Positions 11,785 through 24,600 of a stretch of 64,000 nucleotides of DNA are shown piece after piece (the first letter of the stretch is position 1; every line of letters begins with the position of its first letter). A model generated the notes under the pieces. That model was not told where the DNA came from, ran no database searches, and worked only from the letters and a program-made list of their open reading frames with translations. Origin of the DNA: Manduca sexta (Eukaryota; Arthropoda; Insecta; Lepidoptera; Sphingidae); the NCBI RefSeq assembly GCF_014839805.1, contig NC_051130.1:248001-312000 (forward strand), in the 5' to 3' direction. Both the position numbers and the translations under genes were made by a program.

Positions 11785-13176
11785 GCGTTCCGGCTGCGGG
11801 TGTGGTTAAGATGAGTTCTGATTGATTTTAATATTAGATACGATCTATTTTTATGAGCCTTAAAACATTTAAATAAATTTTTACTTTCTGATTCAGATCA
11901 AAGCTGTTTTAAGAAGATGTGCGTGTACTATTTTTGGTTTAATTGCAATGCATTTAGTTTAATCTCTTTTTCGAAAAACAAAGTACTTTAGTCATTGAAA
12001 TCTCGAATATAAAGAGTTAAAAATATTATATCTTTTTATATGCATATTTATTTAATCGGTTAAATAGACACATGCATAATAACTTGTATTGCTCACGCGA
12101 GTATTTCTTTCTAACCTTTATCCGTGACTTTATCCGTTTAAATTTTTATTGACGTTCTACACCGCTTCTTCCGTAAAGCAGTATTGAATTCAGAAGCAAT
12201 GCTAGATCTATGAAAATTTAAAAAGTTTTTTTTAAAAGACAACATTTTTGTTTTGATAATTTATTTGACTGTAGACAGCATATAATATTATAATCAACGC
12301 ACTAACTGAACAGTCGACGGAGGTTCTTAAATACATCGAATTACAGTCAAACTATTAGCTCTACTCAAAACTATTTTATGCAGATAAGTCAAATCGTAAT
12401 AAAACACAAGGCTTGGAATCGTAATTATGAAGATAAAAAAGGTTTAGAAGAAAAAAAACTTTAGTTCTTTTCTTATAGAGTGCCTAAAAATGTACTGCAT
12501 CTATGGAAAATTAACTTTCTAAATTTTGTTATGCTAACAACGTGGTGCCTTGTCAAAAACTTACTTTAATATTATGTTACGCGCCGCTATCCTAGCCGAT
12601 GACATCGGGCGTTTCCGGAAGTATTCGGCTGCGCGGGCAGGCTGGCAGAAGAGAAGATATGTCACGCGGCGACTATTCTATTATTATTCTCTCTGGCTGG
12701 ACGTTGTCAAAAGAATGTCTAAAATTGTATTCTGTAATTATTTTGCTAATATAATGTTTACTGTAAAAAGTGTTTTACATTCAGAAGTGGGATTATACAA
12801 ATGATAATTTGAAGTTACATTGAATTCGAATGTGAAGAGAACTATCGGAATAAATCTGTGATGAATCATTGAATGCCAAAATTAAAATTACCAGATTCTC
12901 AGATTTTTAGTTACCATGGCAACGTCTACGTCTGTTGAAGTAAATATGTTGGGAATGCATATGGAATTGATGTCTGCACATTAGTACGATTAACGACATT
13001 CATAACAAAAACTTCGTTATGCCTGCTGCTTGGCTCACTGGAGAGGGTGTTTTCTTAGAAACTAAATCATTGGAGACAGGAATGACTGGAGTCATGTGAA
13101 GTCAAATTAGTGGCGCAACACTTCAGGCTGACAATGCGAACGTGCGTAGCTGTTTATTTTATTTAATCTGATCTGT
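11785..13176. other. Intergenic DNA, no gene recognised
   Basis: AT-rich DNA with a GC-richer patch at about 12575-12680 (TTACGCGCCGCTATCCTAGC onward) that is open for 84 codons. It resembles no family I know and is probably a repeat fragment. Confidence 0.4.
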
Positions 13177-13392
13177 TCGTGGCCGTGAGCCTTTTGATAA
13201 TATTCTATCTGCAGCCGTGACCATTTTGATCATATTCTGTGCCTGTAGCAATGACCATTCTGGTCATATTCTGTCTGTAACCATGAGCATTCTGATCATA
13301 TTCTGTCTGTAGTCATGAGCATTCTGATCATATTCGTCTGTGGCCATGAGCCTTCTGGATCATATTCTGTCTGTAGCCATGAGCATTCTGAT
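13177..13392 (+). repeat. 32-bp minisatellite, about 6.5 units
   Basis: Tandem units of the form CATATTCTGTCTGTAGCCAT followed by GAGCATTCTGAT. The CATATTC word or its variants recur at 13199, 13231, 13265, 13297, 13329 and 13361: spacing 32, 34, 32, 32, 32. Units differ by point changes. The array sits about 160 bp from an assembly gap. Confidence 0.85.
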
Positions 13393-13549
13393 TAGTGTGC
13401 TATCAGGTCCTATTTGTTTGAAATCGGGCAACAGGTAAAACAAATCGGGATCCAGGTTGAAGGTCGAAACACAAAAAAATAAATACCGCAAGTCATGCTA
13501 ATGTTGGTTTTCATTGCAATTTCTGTTTTAACTTTGGTCTCTCGTGAAT

Positions 13550-14049
13550 NNNNNNNNNNNNNNNNNNNNNNNNNNNNNNNNNNNNNNNNNNNNNNNNNNN
13601 NNNNNNNNNNNNNNNNNNNNNNNNNNNNNNNNNNNNNNNNNNNNNNNNNNNNNNNNNNNNNNNNNNNNNNNNNNNNNNNNNNNNNNNNNNNNNNNNNNNN
13701 NNNNNNNNNNNNNNNNNNNNNNNNNNNNNNNNNNNNNNNNNNNNNNNNNNNNNNNNNNNNNNNNNNNNNNNNNNNNNNNNNNNNNNNNNNNNNNNNNNNN
13801 NNNNNNNNNNNNNNNNNNNNNNNNNNNNNNNNNNNNNNNNNNNNNNNNNNNNNNNNNNNNNNNNNNNNNNNNNNNNNNNNNNNNNNNNNNNNNNNNNNNN
13901 NNNNNNNNNNNNNNNNNNNNNNNNNNNNNNNNNNNNNNNNNNNNNNNNNNNNNNNNNNNNNNNNNNNNNNNNNNNNNNNNNNNNNNNNNNNNNNNNNNNN
14001 NNNNNNNNNNNNNNNNNNNNNNNNNNNNNNNNNNNNNNNNNNNNNNNNN
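13550..14049. other. Assembly gap 1 (500 N)
   Basis: Exactly 500 unknown bases, the placeholder size used in scaffolding. It cuts the last visible exon of RPAP3. Frames drawn across it are meaningless. Confidence 0.99.
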
Positions 14050-17000
14050 ATTCCCTTGCAGCTCCTTCCACTGGGTCATGAACTGCACACTGTTGACAGG
14101 TGGCGCTAGACTTTTCACGTCCTTCTCTTTGGTGACAGCATCTTGCACCAATTTGGTGGACTCCGGGCTGAAGTCGCCGCGCTCGTTGGTCAGTCTCTCC
14201 GGCTCGGTCTTGTTAGAGTCTGTGCTGCCATTGGTGTCTGGTATCTCTTCAATCTTCAGCCGCGTTGGTGGCTTTTCGATCATTGTTTTGCCTAGTTGTA
14301 TTTCTTTTATTGTTATTGGTTTAAGTGGTCTCTGGAAGGAGAAATATTTTGAATAATTGTAAGTAAGTAACATACATTGGGAGAAAAGACCTTACTTGAG
14401 TACACATATATGAGCTTTGATTAAAATTCAATTGTACTGATGTAAATGCAAGTCTGTTTTAAGTTTATACTATTTTATAAATCTGAAAAGTTTGTTCATT
14501 TGTGTTAACAAAATGCTGTATACCTTAGACCTAAGATGTGGTGGTTTCTTTACTGGTTTGATGACAGTGATGTTCTCTCCGATTCCGTCTCGCCACTTGT
14601 CCTCTGCGCTTTCTACTTTGATCGCTGGCTTCTCTTCCACTATATTCGTCACGACCGGTTTCGTTTCCTTTACAGGGGTCGAAGGTGATGACGGGGACAA
14701 AGGCGACGGCGGTGATGATTTGGACTTAGACTGAAATGTTACATATGTGAATATCATTGACATATAAATGTATAACGCAATGTTAGCTTTGTATGTGCTT
14801 CATATGCCTTGTCTCATATGTTTTTAAAATGCAAAGGGTTTCTGTCGAAAGTTGTCACAACTGGGTATAAAAATACAACAATTTACTAGTATGCACTTGT
14901 TACTCTGAGCCATAATTTGTCGACGTCTCCTGACGTCCATATACTGATTAACTCATAGTCGGTAAAACTCACCCCCTTAGTACCCATCCTGGTTTTGAGG
15001 GCGCTGAGTTGGGTCCGGGCCTGGTTGTTCTTGGGCTCTAGCTCGAGCACCCGCGTGAGGTCGGTGGCGGCGGCGCGCAGGGAGCCGAGCCGCTCGCGCG
15101 CCGCCGCCCGGCGCTGCAACGCCTTCACATACGTCGGGTCCAGACGGAGCGCTTCCGTACAGTCGCTTTCCGCTAGGTGGAGGCTGCGATATAAAACTAG
15201 ACACTTAATAGTTTGTTATTATTGTTGTCAGTTTTGCTTGCGTCTTTGGTAAGGTCTCTTATGAAACGCAGACCAGGGGTTTTACTAGGCACATTAATGT
15301 GGGTTACTCATGGCTATGAGGCCTTTCTAACAAGCAACTTACTAACCACAAATAAATTCTCTAATATAATTTAATTTGTTGGCTGGAGATTATTTTTAAC
15401 TTCGCTGTTGTCAATAGGTTATTATGGTTTTTAGTGTTTCTCACCTGTCCTTCTTCAGGTAGCAGAGTCCTCTGTTGGCGTAATATATAGCGTCATCCTT
15501 GACCAGCTCTATTGCGCGGTTGTAACATGCTATTGCCTCATCCCATTTCGCTAGTTTCACAAATGTGTTGCCCTATCATAAATATAATATTACAGTTAAT
15601 AATAAAAATATGGATTATTTTTCCAATGGCGTATTTATATTGAAAAGCTAGTAACCTTATCGTCAAATAGGGTAATTATGGTGAATTATTAAAAAAATAA
15701 AGTGTAGTTTGGTGTTGTATAACAATAATTTTTTAAATGGTTATTTACCTACAGGCTCTCAAACTTCCCAATTATTTATGGAACAGATTGTTTAATCACA
15801 AAATGTTCTCACCCTTTCCTTCTCATACTGTGCCTCCTCCCTGAGCTTCTCCAGTTTGGCGGATTCACTTCTCTTGCTGTCCAGTGATGTAGGCCCAACG
15901 TCTGCCATGTCTACCTCTTCACATGCTTTCTCCTAAAATTCACATAAATTCCTCTATTACAGCACCATAATTTTATTACAATAAAGTTTAATAATTAAAG
16001 AATACAAGGTAGTATGAAGTGTTATATTATGCAACATTCGCAATAAATCCCTTGAAATGAATAATTATTTACTTAAATTAAATAAAAAAAAAACTGATTT
16101 TATCATAGTGTTTTCAATTTTAATTTAATATCTCAATTTTGCAACCTTTATGGTCAGGGGACTAAGGTGTTGGTCATCTGAAAAGTCAAAGTTACAATAT
16201 CTATGCACATTTTAATTTTATTTTTAAATATAGATAGATATTGTAACTATGATTTTTACTATGCATGATTGACAAATAATTGTCTAAAAGACAAAAATCT
16301 TACATAAAAGAATCCTTTTCTAAAAACTTGAATGTCATGTTTGTTTTAAGATAAAAACTTACAACATCAAACTTCTCCCATGCCTGGTAGTCTGAGGAGT
16401 GGATTCTTTCCTCTTGCTTTTTCTTTGTCACTTGTACTGGTTTCTCTTTCTTAGCTCTACTTCGGACAGGTGGGAGGTCCTGAAGATATTCAATATTTAA
16501 TCCAATCACAACTTAAAATATTAAATACTACTTATCCCAAGTTTTACCTCTATGCAAATAGAACAAAGGGTGGTGGTACATTACATAGAAATCCAAAGCC
16601 TATGCAGTAAATATTTCTCTAATACACATTATACAGTACATAATGATAAATACAGCCTTGTAAAGAATTAGGATGCTGGTTCTTAATTACAATTTTAAAA
16701 TCTCATGGGAGGTAAAATACATTTTATGATATGTACTCTATTTAAGTCATTTTTCGAGGCTCAAAGACTGCGTCAAAATTTTAATATCCTTCAGCACTTT
16801 CAATAAAATAAACTACATAAGTATACTCCTACATATCAAACACAACCTGTTGCTCTGTATAAAATATACATCTATAATTTTAACCAAAGATAATGCTATG
16901 CATATTGCAGTGTTCTATTTTTAAAAATCTTTTTGTAACCGACCACATGCAGCCGGCATTAGTCAATATTCATTAATAATTTACATCTACATGCCTTCGT

Positions 17001-17242
17001 GGTTTTGCAGCAAAACAATGTTACGATTACGCGATATTCAAACTATATGTTCCAAATAAAACAAATATGAAACAACAAGAATATTAGAACGTTCAATGGC
17101 TCTGAACCTGTTCAAATTGGCCGTTGAGTGCTGCTTCTTTTCTCTTCATCTCCACTTCCCAATTTTGTAAGTCGGTCAAGTAATTGTTTACTGTTTTTGC
17201 ATTATCACGTATTTGTTTTTGTATTCCCAAGGCTTTGTCCAT
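14050..17242 (-). CDS. RPAP3: RNA polymerase II-associated protein 3 (R2TP/HSP90 co-chaperone), C-terminus missing
   Basis: TPR adaptor that links HSP90 to the R2TP complex (RUVBL1/2, PIH1D1) for assembly of RNA polymerase II, snoRNPs and PIKK kinases. Exons on the minus strand: 17108-17242 (start codon), 16363-16479, 15813-15932, 15445-15572, 14973-15183, 14524-14730 and 14050-14331 (cut by the gap), together 400 codons in one frame. The N-terminus MDKALGIQKQIRDN and LTDLQNWEVEMKRKE match the RPAP3 N-terminal region. Residues about 120-240 form a TPR domain (GNTFVKLAKWDEAIACYNRA, then YYANRGLCYLKKD). The 'AESDC-EAL-LDP-YVKAL' helix is characteristic. A Ser/Pro/Glu-rich linker follows. The exon entering the gap (VNSVQFMTQWKEL) is the lead-in to the conserved RPAP3 C-terminal domain, which is not in this window. 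One TPR domain is visible; vertebrate RPAP3 has two. Confidence 0.93.
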
Positions 17243-20200
17243 TATTTGATACTGATTAACACTAGCTAAATACCTTATTTTGTTGTTCGTTTGATCAATA
17301 AAACGAAATCCCTTGTTGCCTCGTTTTTAACAAAATTCAGCGCTATCACAACTGTCAAACAATTTGAACTGTCATTAAAGAGTTGCCACTTGCCAGTTTC
17401 GTGAGCTGGCTAAAATCAATAATACACAAGGTCTAAGAAATGTTTAATGTATCTTAAATAAAAATAATATATATTAAAAGGACTTCGTGTGATATCGTTA
17501 AGTGTCAAATGAAATATGAATATTTTTTGTAACTTGTGTTAATTAACCATCATTACAGCGCCATCTATGATAAAAATGTAAGTACATGGTGTTGGTGATA
17601 TGAAGCTAGCCTATTGCAAAACACATTAGAAAGTACAAAGGTCTAAAGAATAAAGCATCTCATCAACGTATCTGAAAGACTAATACAATGTAATTATAAT
17701 TTATATAAGCGCTGTGGTAAGCGCCTAACGCATTACGTTTTTGTTTGTGATACAAATTGCTATTATTAGTTTAATTGGCGTTTGCGAACCACTTAAGAAA
17801 TTGAGGAGGTACAATTCGCAAATTATCTATTGGAACGATTATGTAATACCTGAACTATATTAATGTGACATGTAATTCATATATGTTTTCTTCGTGTAGA
17901 ACCTATCTAGCAAGCTGTAATTAGCTAAATGTGTCCGATGGAAGATGCTTGGTCTGTCATCCTAGAGAGTGTAGTAGTGTATAGTGTGCGAGCATCTAAA
18001 ATGGCGCTCGCGAAGTAAATACACCAACAATGCTATGTTGCCCGAAGAATACAATATAAGATGTAAGAACTATACATACCTAATTTTGTCATTGCATTAT
18101 TAAATGAAACCACATACATAACTTCTTAAAATAACATTTTATAATAAGTTACCCGAACCGTAGGTGTAAAATAAAAAAGTAAAGTTTGAAACAAAATAAA
18201 TTGAATAAAAATTAATTTAAATTTTACGCGCCCTAATTCCACTACTACTTCTCTAAGACAATTCGTCGCAGCAGCAAAATTGCAATTTCTCACGAGTGCC
18301 TGAAGTTTTTAAGCCGCTCGATATATACCTATGAAGCGCTTGAAGTATATAAGGCCCCAAAAGTGTATGAGGCGGTAGAAGTATATAAAACTTCAGAAAT
18401 GTGCTGACTTGCATAACTACATCCTCAAGGTCCTTTTTATTACAGTTCGAACCAAAAAGTTAGTTTTTTTAATAAGTTTACACGTGGCGTCGAAACCAGT
18501 GTTTGAAATGAGATTTTCCATGCATAACACCGGCGACCTCATGGCGGGCCGTGATCTCTAAACATTTAATCAAGTCAAGGGGACTAGTATGTAGAAGAGA
18601 CCTTGCTTATGTTTTTAGCAATAAATATGCTGTTAAGTACTATAAATGCATTAACTAGGTGTATTTTATATGATATGACATAAGAGAACGCGAAACTTTA
18701 TTGTGGCTGAATTAAATTGTACACACTACTAACGTAAGTAAAAAGCTATATTAAGATGTAAAGTAAAGCGCGATTGTTTGAGGTAGAGTGGTCTACCATG
18801 TTGGGGTAAAGAGAGCTCCGCAGATCAACTCTTATTAACACCAACTCAAGACAAGAGTAGAAGGAGCGAGCGAGAAAGAAAGAGAGAGAGAGAGTAAAGT
18901 AGAGTCTAGTTTTAGTAGAGTTCAACGTAAAAATCAAAGTAGTCTACATTTTTTTCTTTCTCCACCTTCCTTCTCCAACTCTAACTGAAATATTAATAAA
19001 TCATTTTTAGAATTTTGTTGCAGAAATGATTTAGTTCGGTTTTAATGACCGGTTGTCCTGAATATAGACCTCCTTTATGGGAACGTAAATCATATCATCG
19101 TAGGTAAATTATTTTAGAAAAAGTCAAAAGCGTTGCCTAATTTGGGAATCGAACGCAACGTCTCCTCTCCACAGTTCAAATGCGCTTGCGTTAAATCAAG
19201 GAAGCGACTAGCGCCAATAATATTACGAATAATGGATCCAGATGATACCAAAGGTGTTGGTGGTTGGACTTTTGAATTCGGCCGTATAGCGACCATCATA
19301 AAGAAGGCATATAACCCGCCATAGTAGTCCACGTAAGTTTTGCGTCCCGAGAACACCTGCGTATGTTCGATTTTGAACAGCCCGACACAATTATATCGGG
19401 ACTTTATCTGTATCCTCTACATCATCTAGTGCAGCCAGGCTACTTTGCCTCGCTCATATAAAATTACGTTATAAATAGACAGACTGACATGTTTTATTAG
19501 TGAAACATATTAACGAAGCAGTAAGTAGGTACAAACTTGCAGTACATTGTATCGAAACGTTTCGGCACGTTACCACGAGGATGCGCGCTCACGACTCAAA
19601 TTATCAAATTAATATAATAAAATGTTAATTGAAAGTATAATGGTTAATGCCAGTTATGTAATTATCGGTTTTATAACAGTGCGTTTTAACAATAGGTACC
19701 CACTTACCAAGTGATCTGATTGCATCAGACTTAGGGCTGATATTGAGTAGAAAAACTCAATATGACTGGCCGATCTAGGATTCGCACTCAGGGCCTAAGA
19801 GCGGTGTTGTGCCGCGCATACAATACGAGTACAACTACGCAACCGAGGCAACAGTAGAACGTTAATACACATTAGAATGTTACATATCAGTTTATTGTTA
19901 TATTCTTAGCCCTAAGTTGCAATATAATAATTTAATCAATAAATAATTAAACATACAATATAAGTACCTACATAAATAAGTGTAAGGTAACTGATGGTCG
20001 ACTTAATTTTGAAATCTTCATAAAATCATTTCATGAAAAATTATAAAGAAAAACCTTTGATTCAATTGCAATGTATTACTACATATTATAAAATCTTATA
20101 ATAATTTACGATTTAAAAAAATTGTAGTATATTTCTTGGTTACAACATAAAAAGAAAATCAAAATGAGGAATAGTGGGCTTGTTAACCGGGCTGCCATCG

Positions 20201-20929
20201 GTAACACTACATTAATCAATCACTCAGTAGATTAATTAGAAGCATCTCTAGAGCCTAGGTGGTTATCAGTTTTATTCTAGTCTGCACTAGAATTTTCTCT
20301 GATAAAATGCATCTAAATTGACATACTTTCTCGTCTTACTATCATAAAGTAACTAATAAAGAAGTCGCTGAATCTAGCCTTTACGTAATTAAAGAACGCA
20401 ATGGTCACACGCCATTATATTCGCGTGATCATTACAATCAAGAAGGTTTTATAACACAGGATACTTTATTCATAATGATGCCTAATAAAATTATATGGTG
20501 CGTAGAATTCTATTATCCCTCGTTGGCTTGCTGTAGCACCGCGAAGTATGAATACGAACAGCGCAAAACCTGAAAGTAAAAGCTCTTTTTGTGGCTGACA
20601 AAAGCTTTGAATGGGAAATTAGTTTGAGTTTCTTATTGTATATGCCGTGTCTGTGACTTTGTAAGTCGTTTATAAAGAGTAGTAGTTACGCAGAATCACA
20701 AATTACAAGTCATTGTTACACAGCAATTAGCAGTTATAACCCCTTAATATTAAATGATCGTCTTCAAGTGATACTGGCTGAAATGAATAACTTGAAAATA
20801 AAATAGACAAATTGGTGATGTCTCTGCGAATTCTCCTAAAGACGAGACAGACAAATTCGTACATTAAGAGCCAAGGATATAAAAAAAAAACATCACAAAA
20901 ATAAACATTTCAACATATTCCGGTCTCAA
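17243..20929. other. Intergenic DNA between RPAP3 and the odorant receptor
   Basis: The first 300 bp upstream of RPAP3 presumably holds its promoter; no TATA box stands out. The rest is AT-rich. It includes short semi-tandem GAAGTATATAA-type repeats near 18320-18400, a GA microsatellite (about 18868-18898) and a minus-strand SINE at 19680-19858. No further gene is recognised. Confidence 0.5.
19680..19858 (-). repeat. tRNA-derived SINE fragment
   Basis: The minus strand reads GCCTCGGTTGCGTAGTTGTA (A-box side), a B-box-like GAGTGCGAATCCTAGATCGG, then TTGAGTTTTTCTACTCAATATCAGCCC. The same head and the 'TTTTTCTACTCAGTATCAGCCC' body are found at 52855-53128. Confidence 0.65.
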
Positions 20930-21185
20930 TCAAAACCAGAAAACTTAGTGGGGATGGGTAGGCCATATGGTCAAAGATAATAAAAGCAAATGGACAAACT
21001 ACATTACAGAGTGGACTCTTAGATAGCAAACAAAAAGAAAAACAAAGTAAACGATAGTTAAATCTCATCAGGAAAATAGCGCCCCCTTATGGTCCCGAAC
21101 AGCCGCAATAAGAAAATAATGGAAAAAGCTAAAGGAGGGTAACGTGTCGCCAAAACATACCGACACCAAAAATTTTCATAAACAT
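20930..21185 (+). mobile_element. 3' end of a non-LTR retrotransposon reverse-transcriptase frame (decayed)
   Basis: The + strand translates to WGWVGHMVKDNKSKWTN-YITEW, then stops. A shifted frame further on reads SRTAAIRK-WKKLKEG. This is the usual C-terminal tail of insect endonuclease/reverse-transcriptase elements ('W-GH-...W...I..W'). Several stops make it dead. Confidence 0.6.
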
Positions 21186-21348
21186 CATTGTTATATGTAT
21201 AATAGCAAATTATGTTGGCAACATAATTTAAACAAATAAATAAGATGTTCTGCAGTGGATTTTTAAAGATTAACGAAGAAGAAGGCTGACTCTCGCACGT
21301 GAGATCGTTGTGTAGTTGCTAGTAAGCCTGTCATAAATCAATACCAAC

Positions 21349-24300
21349 CGAAACAAATGTAGCCCTGGCCAGTAGCACGTAGTGTCCAGCCCTGAACTCC
21401 AGCGGCTTCTTGGTGCACTGCAGCAGGACTGACAGCGTGCTGGTGAACCTCTTGTCCTGATCGTACCACGGCACCTCGTACAGCCAGTCGCGGAAGTCTA
21501 GGCTCTGCGAGTGTGTATGGTTAAAAATAGAAAAGTTTTCGTAGTGAAAGTGCGGAAAATCAAGCAACACTGTTAAAATCTGAAAAAGAGGTCAAGAGAT
21601 CAACGTCATATGTTAGGCAGGTTCTCTGAATAATATTAAATTTGATATTTACACCCATGTCTGCACGCATATTTGCATCTTTATCGAGATCTGCATCTGC
21701 ATTCGCACTTACATTCACGTCATAACCATACCTATTTCACTAGTAAAGTTAATTGCTCAACGACAAGGGAGGAGGGATTAGGAAGCGGAAGTTTATTGGG
21801 CTCCATGTATATGTGATTTACCCGATCCGTTATTTCAGTGCCACACCAGCAGTTCAGGTACAGTTGAGAGAGGATCAGTGTGAGATAGCTCACAATACCG
21901 TAGAAGCTGGCGTTGTTTGGCGAATCCTGGAAGCAATTCATATCATAGATATAGTATCTACTATATATTTCACTGGCCCACAACTCGGAACGAATTTCTT
22001 GAACTAATGAGTGGACTTGTGGCTTTCGTCTACTTCGATGACCAATGCGTATCGGACTGCTTTACATACCTAAGAATAATTGAAAATTGTTATGAACTTC
22101 CAGTTTTCAATTCTTATGCAGGTTTTAATGTTAAATTGAACGATAATAAGCAATAATCATTATGAAATGAAATGAAATGATTTATTTGAATCTGTAAAAT
22201 GTTATACATTATTTAGATTCCGTCAATATTAACTCTACCACCAGCTTGGAAAGCAGTTTTCACCAGAGAAGAACGGGCAAGAAACTCTGGTTTTGCTCTT
22301 TTCAATCAGTTTAAGGTAAAGACTACAACAGTGCATGATAAAGTGAGAAGAGAAAAAAAGTTTAGAGCAGTCCATTTATAGGCTCGTGAAATAAAGAATA
22401 AATTAATTTAAATTTTTATATGACTGCACAAACCTCTCAGGAATCGTGAAATTTACGATCGTCTACTTTAATATCAAATTTATATTTGTTTAATTTACTT
22501 ATAAACTTACTTGCGACAAGCGAATTCCGATAATGCAGATGATGAGAACAGCCGTACACAGCTGGCAGAACACAGAGGAATGGAACGTGTCTTCTATTTT
22601 CAATACTAACCTGAAACCATGCTACTAAGATTAGTATAGACATTTTACTGTAAATCGAAGCAAAGAAAGAAAAAAAAACGATTTGTCTTTGATTTAGAAA
22701 TAGAGGCAGTTTTCACAGCTCGTGTTACGGTTATGCACACGATACCCAAATTTAAACACATTTTAGGTTTTAGGTTATTTATCGATGGCCAAATCGAACA
22801 GATAAACTTGAATAAGCTAAATTATATGTGAGTCGTGACTTCTCTAAGAATTGTAACTTGGCCCCGATACGCTCATAGACTTGTCCCCTATAATGTCATG
22901 ATATGTTAAGCTTTGCCGATCGTGACATTTGTACCTGCTAACTCCTTTAGGGAAGAAGGCTTGTACTTATGTATGTAGTTTGCACCTACCTTTTCACTGC
23001 TTGGTGATGCTTGATACATGCTATGAGCAAATCATTGTTATCTCGTAGTTTCTTTTGCATTTCACTCTTATTTTTCTTTGTTGTGAGCGGCACGGGCATT
23101 ATCTATATAAAATAGCTTATATTAAGCATTTTATAATACGTCATGATTATGTCTGCTTACTAAGATTAGAGTGACATACTCGTATTTCATGAGCTCATTT
23201 TTCAATTTGCAGACAAAAATTATTCTTAAAATAAAATATAATTACAAAGCATAATAATAATTGAAAATTCAACCGCGAGGTATAAAAATAGCAAATTCAA
23301 ACCCTGTTCATCTTCTCTCTCAATATTTCAAGCTGCGCACATGAGAACAACATAGAGGCGACAGTGAAAGTGTCCACCGACAGGAAAATGGAGCCACTGG
23401 ACGCTATCGCCAACACCTCGTAGACATACGCCAGCTCGTATTGCGGAGACTTCTGCATGTCCACTGGGAACCTGTGGAAGAATAGAATTCCATCGAATGT
23501 GAGATAACCGTACAATACTTGTAAGCTCTATGAAATGTAGCGTACAGTACTGTACAGTAGCTGTCATTTATTAAGTATTTTAACTTAGAATCAAACCGCA
23601 ATTACTTGTCGTTTGCGGACTGTTCGTTTACCTCACAGAGTTCCAAAGCGTTTAAGGCTATCCCAAAGATATTATTAATAAATATAAAAAAAAATAGTAC
23701 GACGAATACCTCCTACTTGTCAAAAGTCAGGTAAAAGTATCCAGTCTTCTCACCTTGTATAAAGATTGAATACCTACCATATCTCATTATATGGATATCT
23801 TCTTTCATCGCTGATTAGCGACGCCATTATCCACCATGTCAGAGTGCTTGTAAAGCCCATGATCAACACCTTGTAAAGATTCTTTGATTTGGTCGCATAC
23901 ATCATCAACTTCCTGGAATTATATTGTGGTCATGTAGGTGATGTTCTAAGTAATGTAGCTTGCACCTTTCTGGGTGCTTCATCTACTAATGCTGTTCCGA
24001 TATTTTTGAAAATATCTCGAGGTCTATCATAATTATGATGAGCTCGTCGGACTATACATGTATTCTTAAGAGTTTGTAAATATGAACAGATTCTGAATTA
24101 TTAACTTACATTACTGACAATTTCTGAAAATAAAACTATGTAACTAATACCAAGTTATCCTTATTATTCCTTAATGCTTTATATTTATCGCTGAAAGGTT
24201 ATGATGCGGGTAAAGTCTCGAACCAAATTCAGTAATCTATAAGTTTAACAGCTTCGTAATAATACACTTACATTTCATGATCTTCACATTCAGGCTTAAA

Positions 24301-24600
24301 GATATCATCATTCATCATATCCACAATGTTCTTCACCATCTCTTGATTCAGGAAGAAGAGAGTAGCCCTACAACACAAAGCCAGCTGGGTGAAGAAGAGA
24401 TACGAAGCATCACACATGGCTTGTACATCACCTCTCATCATCACAATGTAGACGCCGTTAAGGACGAGGAACAGATATTGTTCAAAGATGGCCAGCTTTG
24501 CTTTGACGTTTGAGAACTTGGTGCGGTTGGTGGGCCATAGTCCGAAGAAGGTCAGCAGGGTTTGAGGATACTGTATGTATGCAGTAACGTGGGATGTCAT
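21349..24600 (-). CDS. Insect odorant receptor (7tm_6 family), last exon not found
   Basis: Seven-transmembrane, inverted-topology chemoreceptor of olfactory neurons that forms ligand-gated channels with Orco. Exons on the minus strand: 24272-24600 (ATG), 23778-23912, 23303-23471, 22990-23102, 22511-22610, 21822-21926 and 21349-21504. All join in phase and give 369 codons. Visible hallmarks: hydrophobic segments in each exon (TAVLIICIIGIR in exon 5), SYLTLILSQLYLNCWCGTEI in exon 6 and, in exon 7, YEVPWYDQDKRF followed by a 'KKPLEFRAGHYVLLARATFVS' stretch, the usual OR C-terminal signature. In this family a short last exon with an SYSYF-like motif follows. I could not find it downstream. Reading through the donor gives only five more residues (VGIDL) and a stop. 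With about 25 more residues the length would be typical (~395). Confidence 0.88.
22185..22360 (+). repeat. Dispersed lepidopteran retroelement 3' fragment in receptor intron 5
   Basis: The sequence CTCTACCACCAGCTTGGAAA with GGGCAAGAAACTCTGGTTTT is the well-known 3' part of a lepidopteran retroposon. It lies between receptor exons 5 and 6. A short AAATG repeat sits at its 5' side (22162-22180). Confidence 0.6.

Noticed and set aside
12575..12804. Possible gene in a GC-richer patch
   Set aside because: No recognisable domain, start context or splice partner; likely repeat.
13177..13392. CRISPR-like array
   Set aside because: Units are directly tandem with no spacers, in a eukaryotic genome; it is a minisatellite.
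13495..14373. Long frames crossing gap 1
   Set aside because: Their length is made of unknown bases; only the RPAP3 exon frame from 14050 upward is supported.
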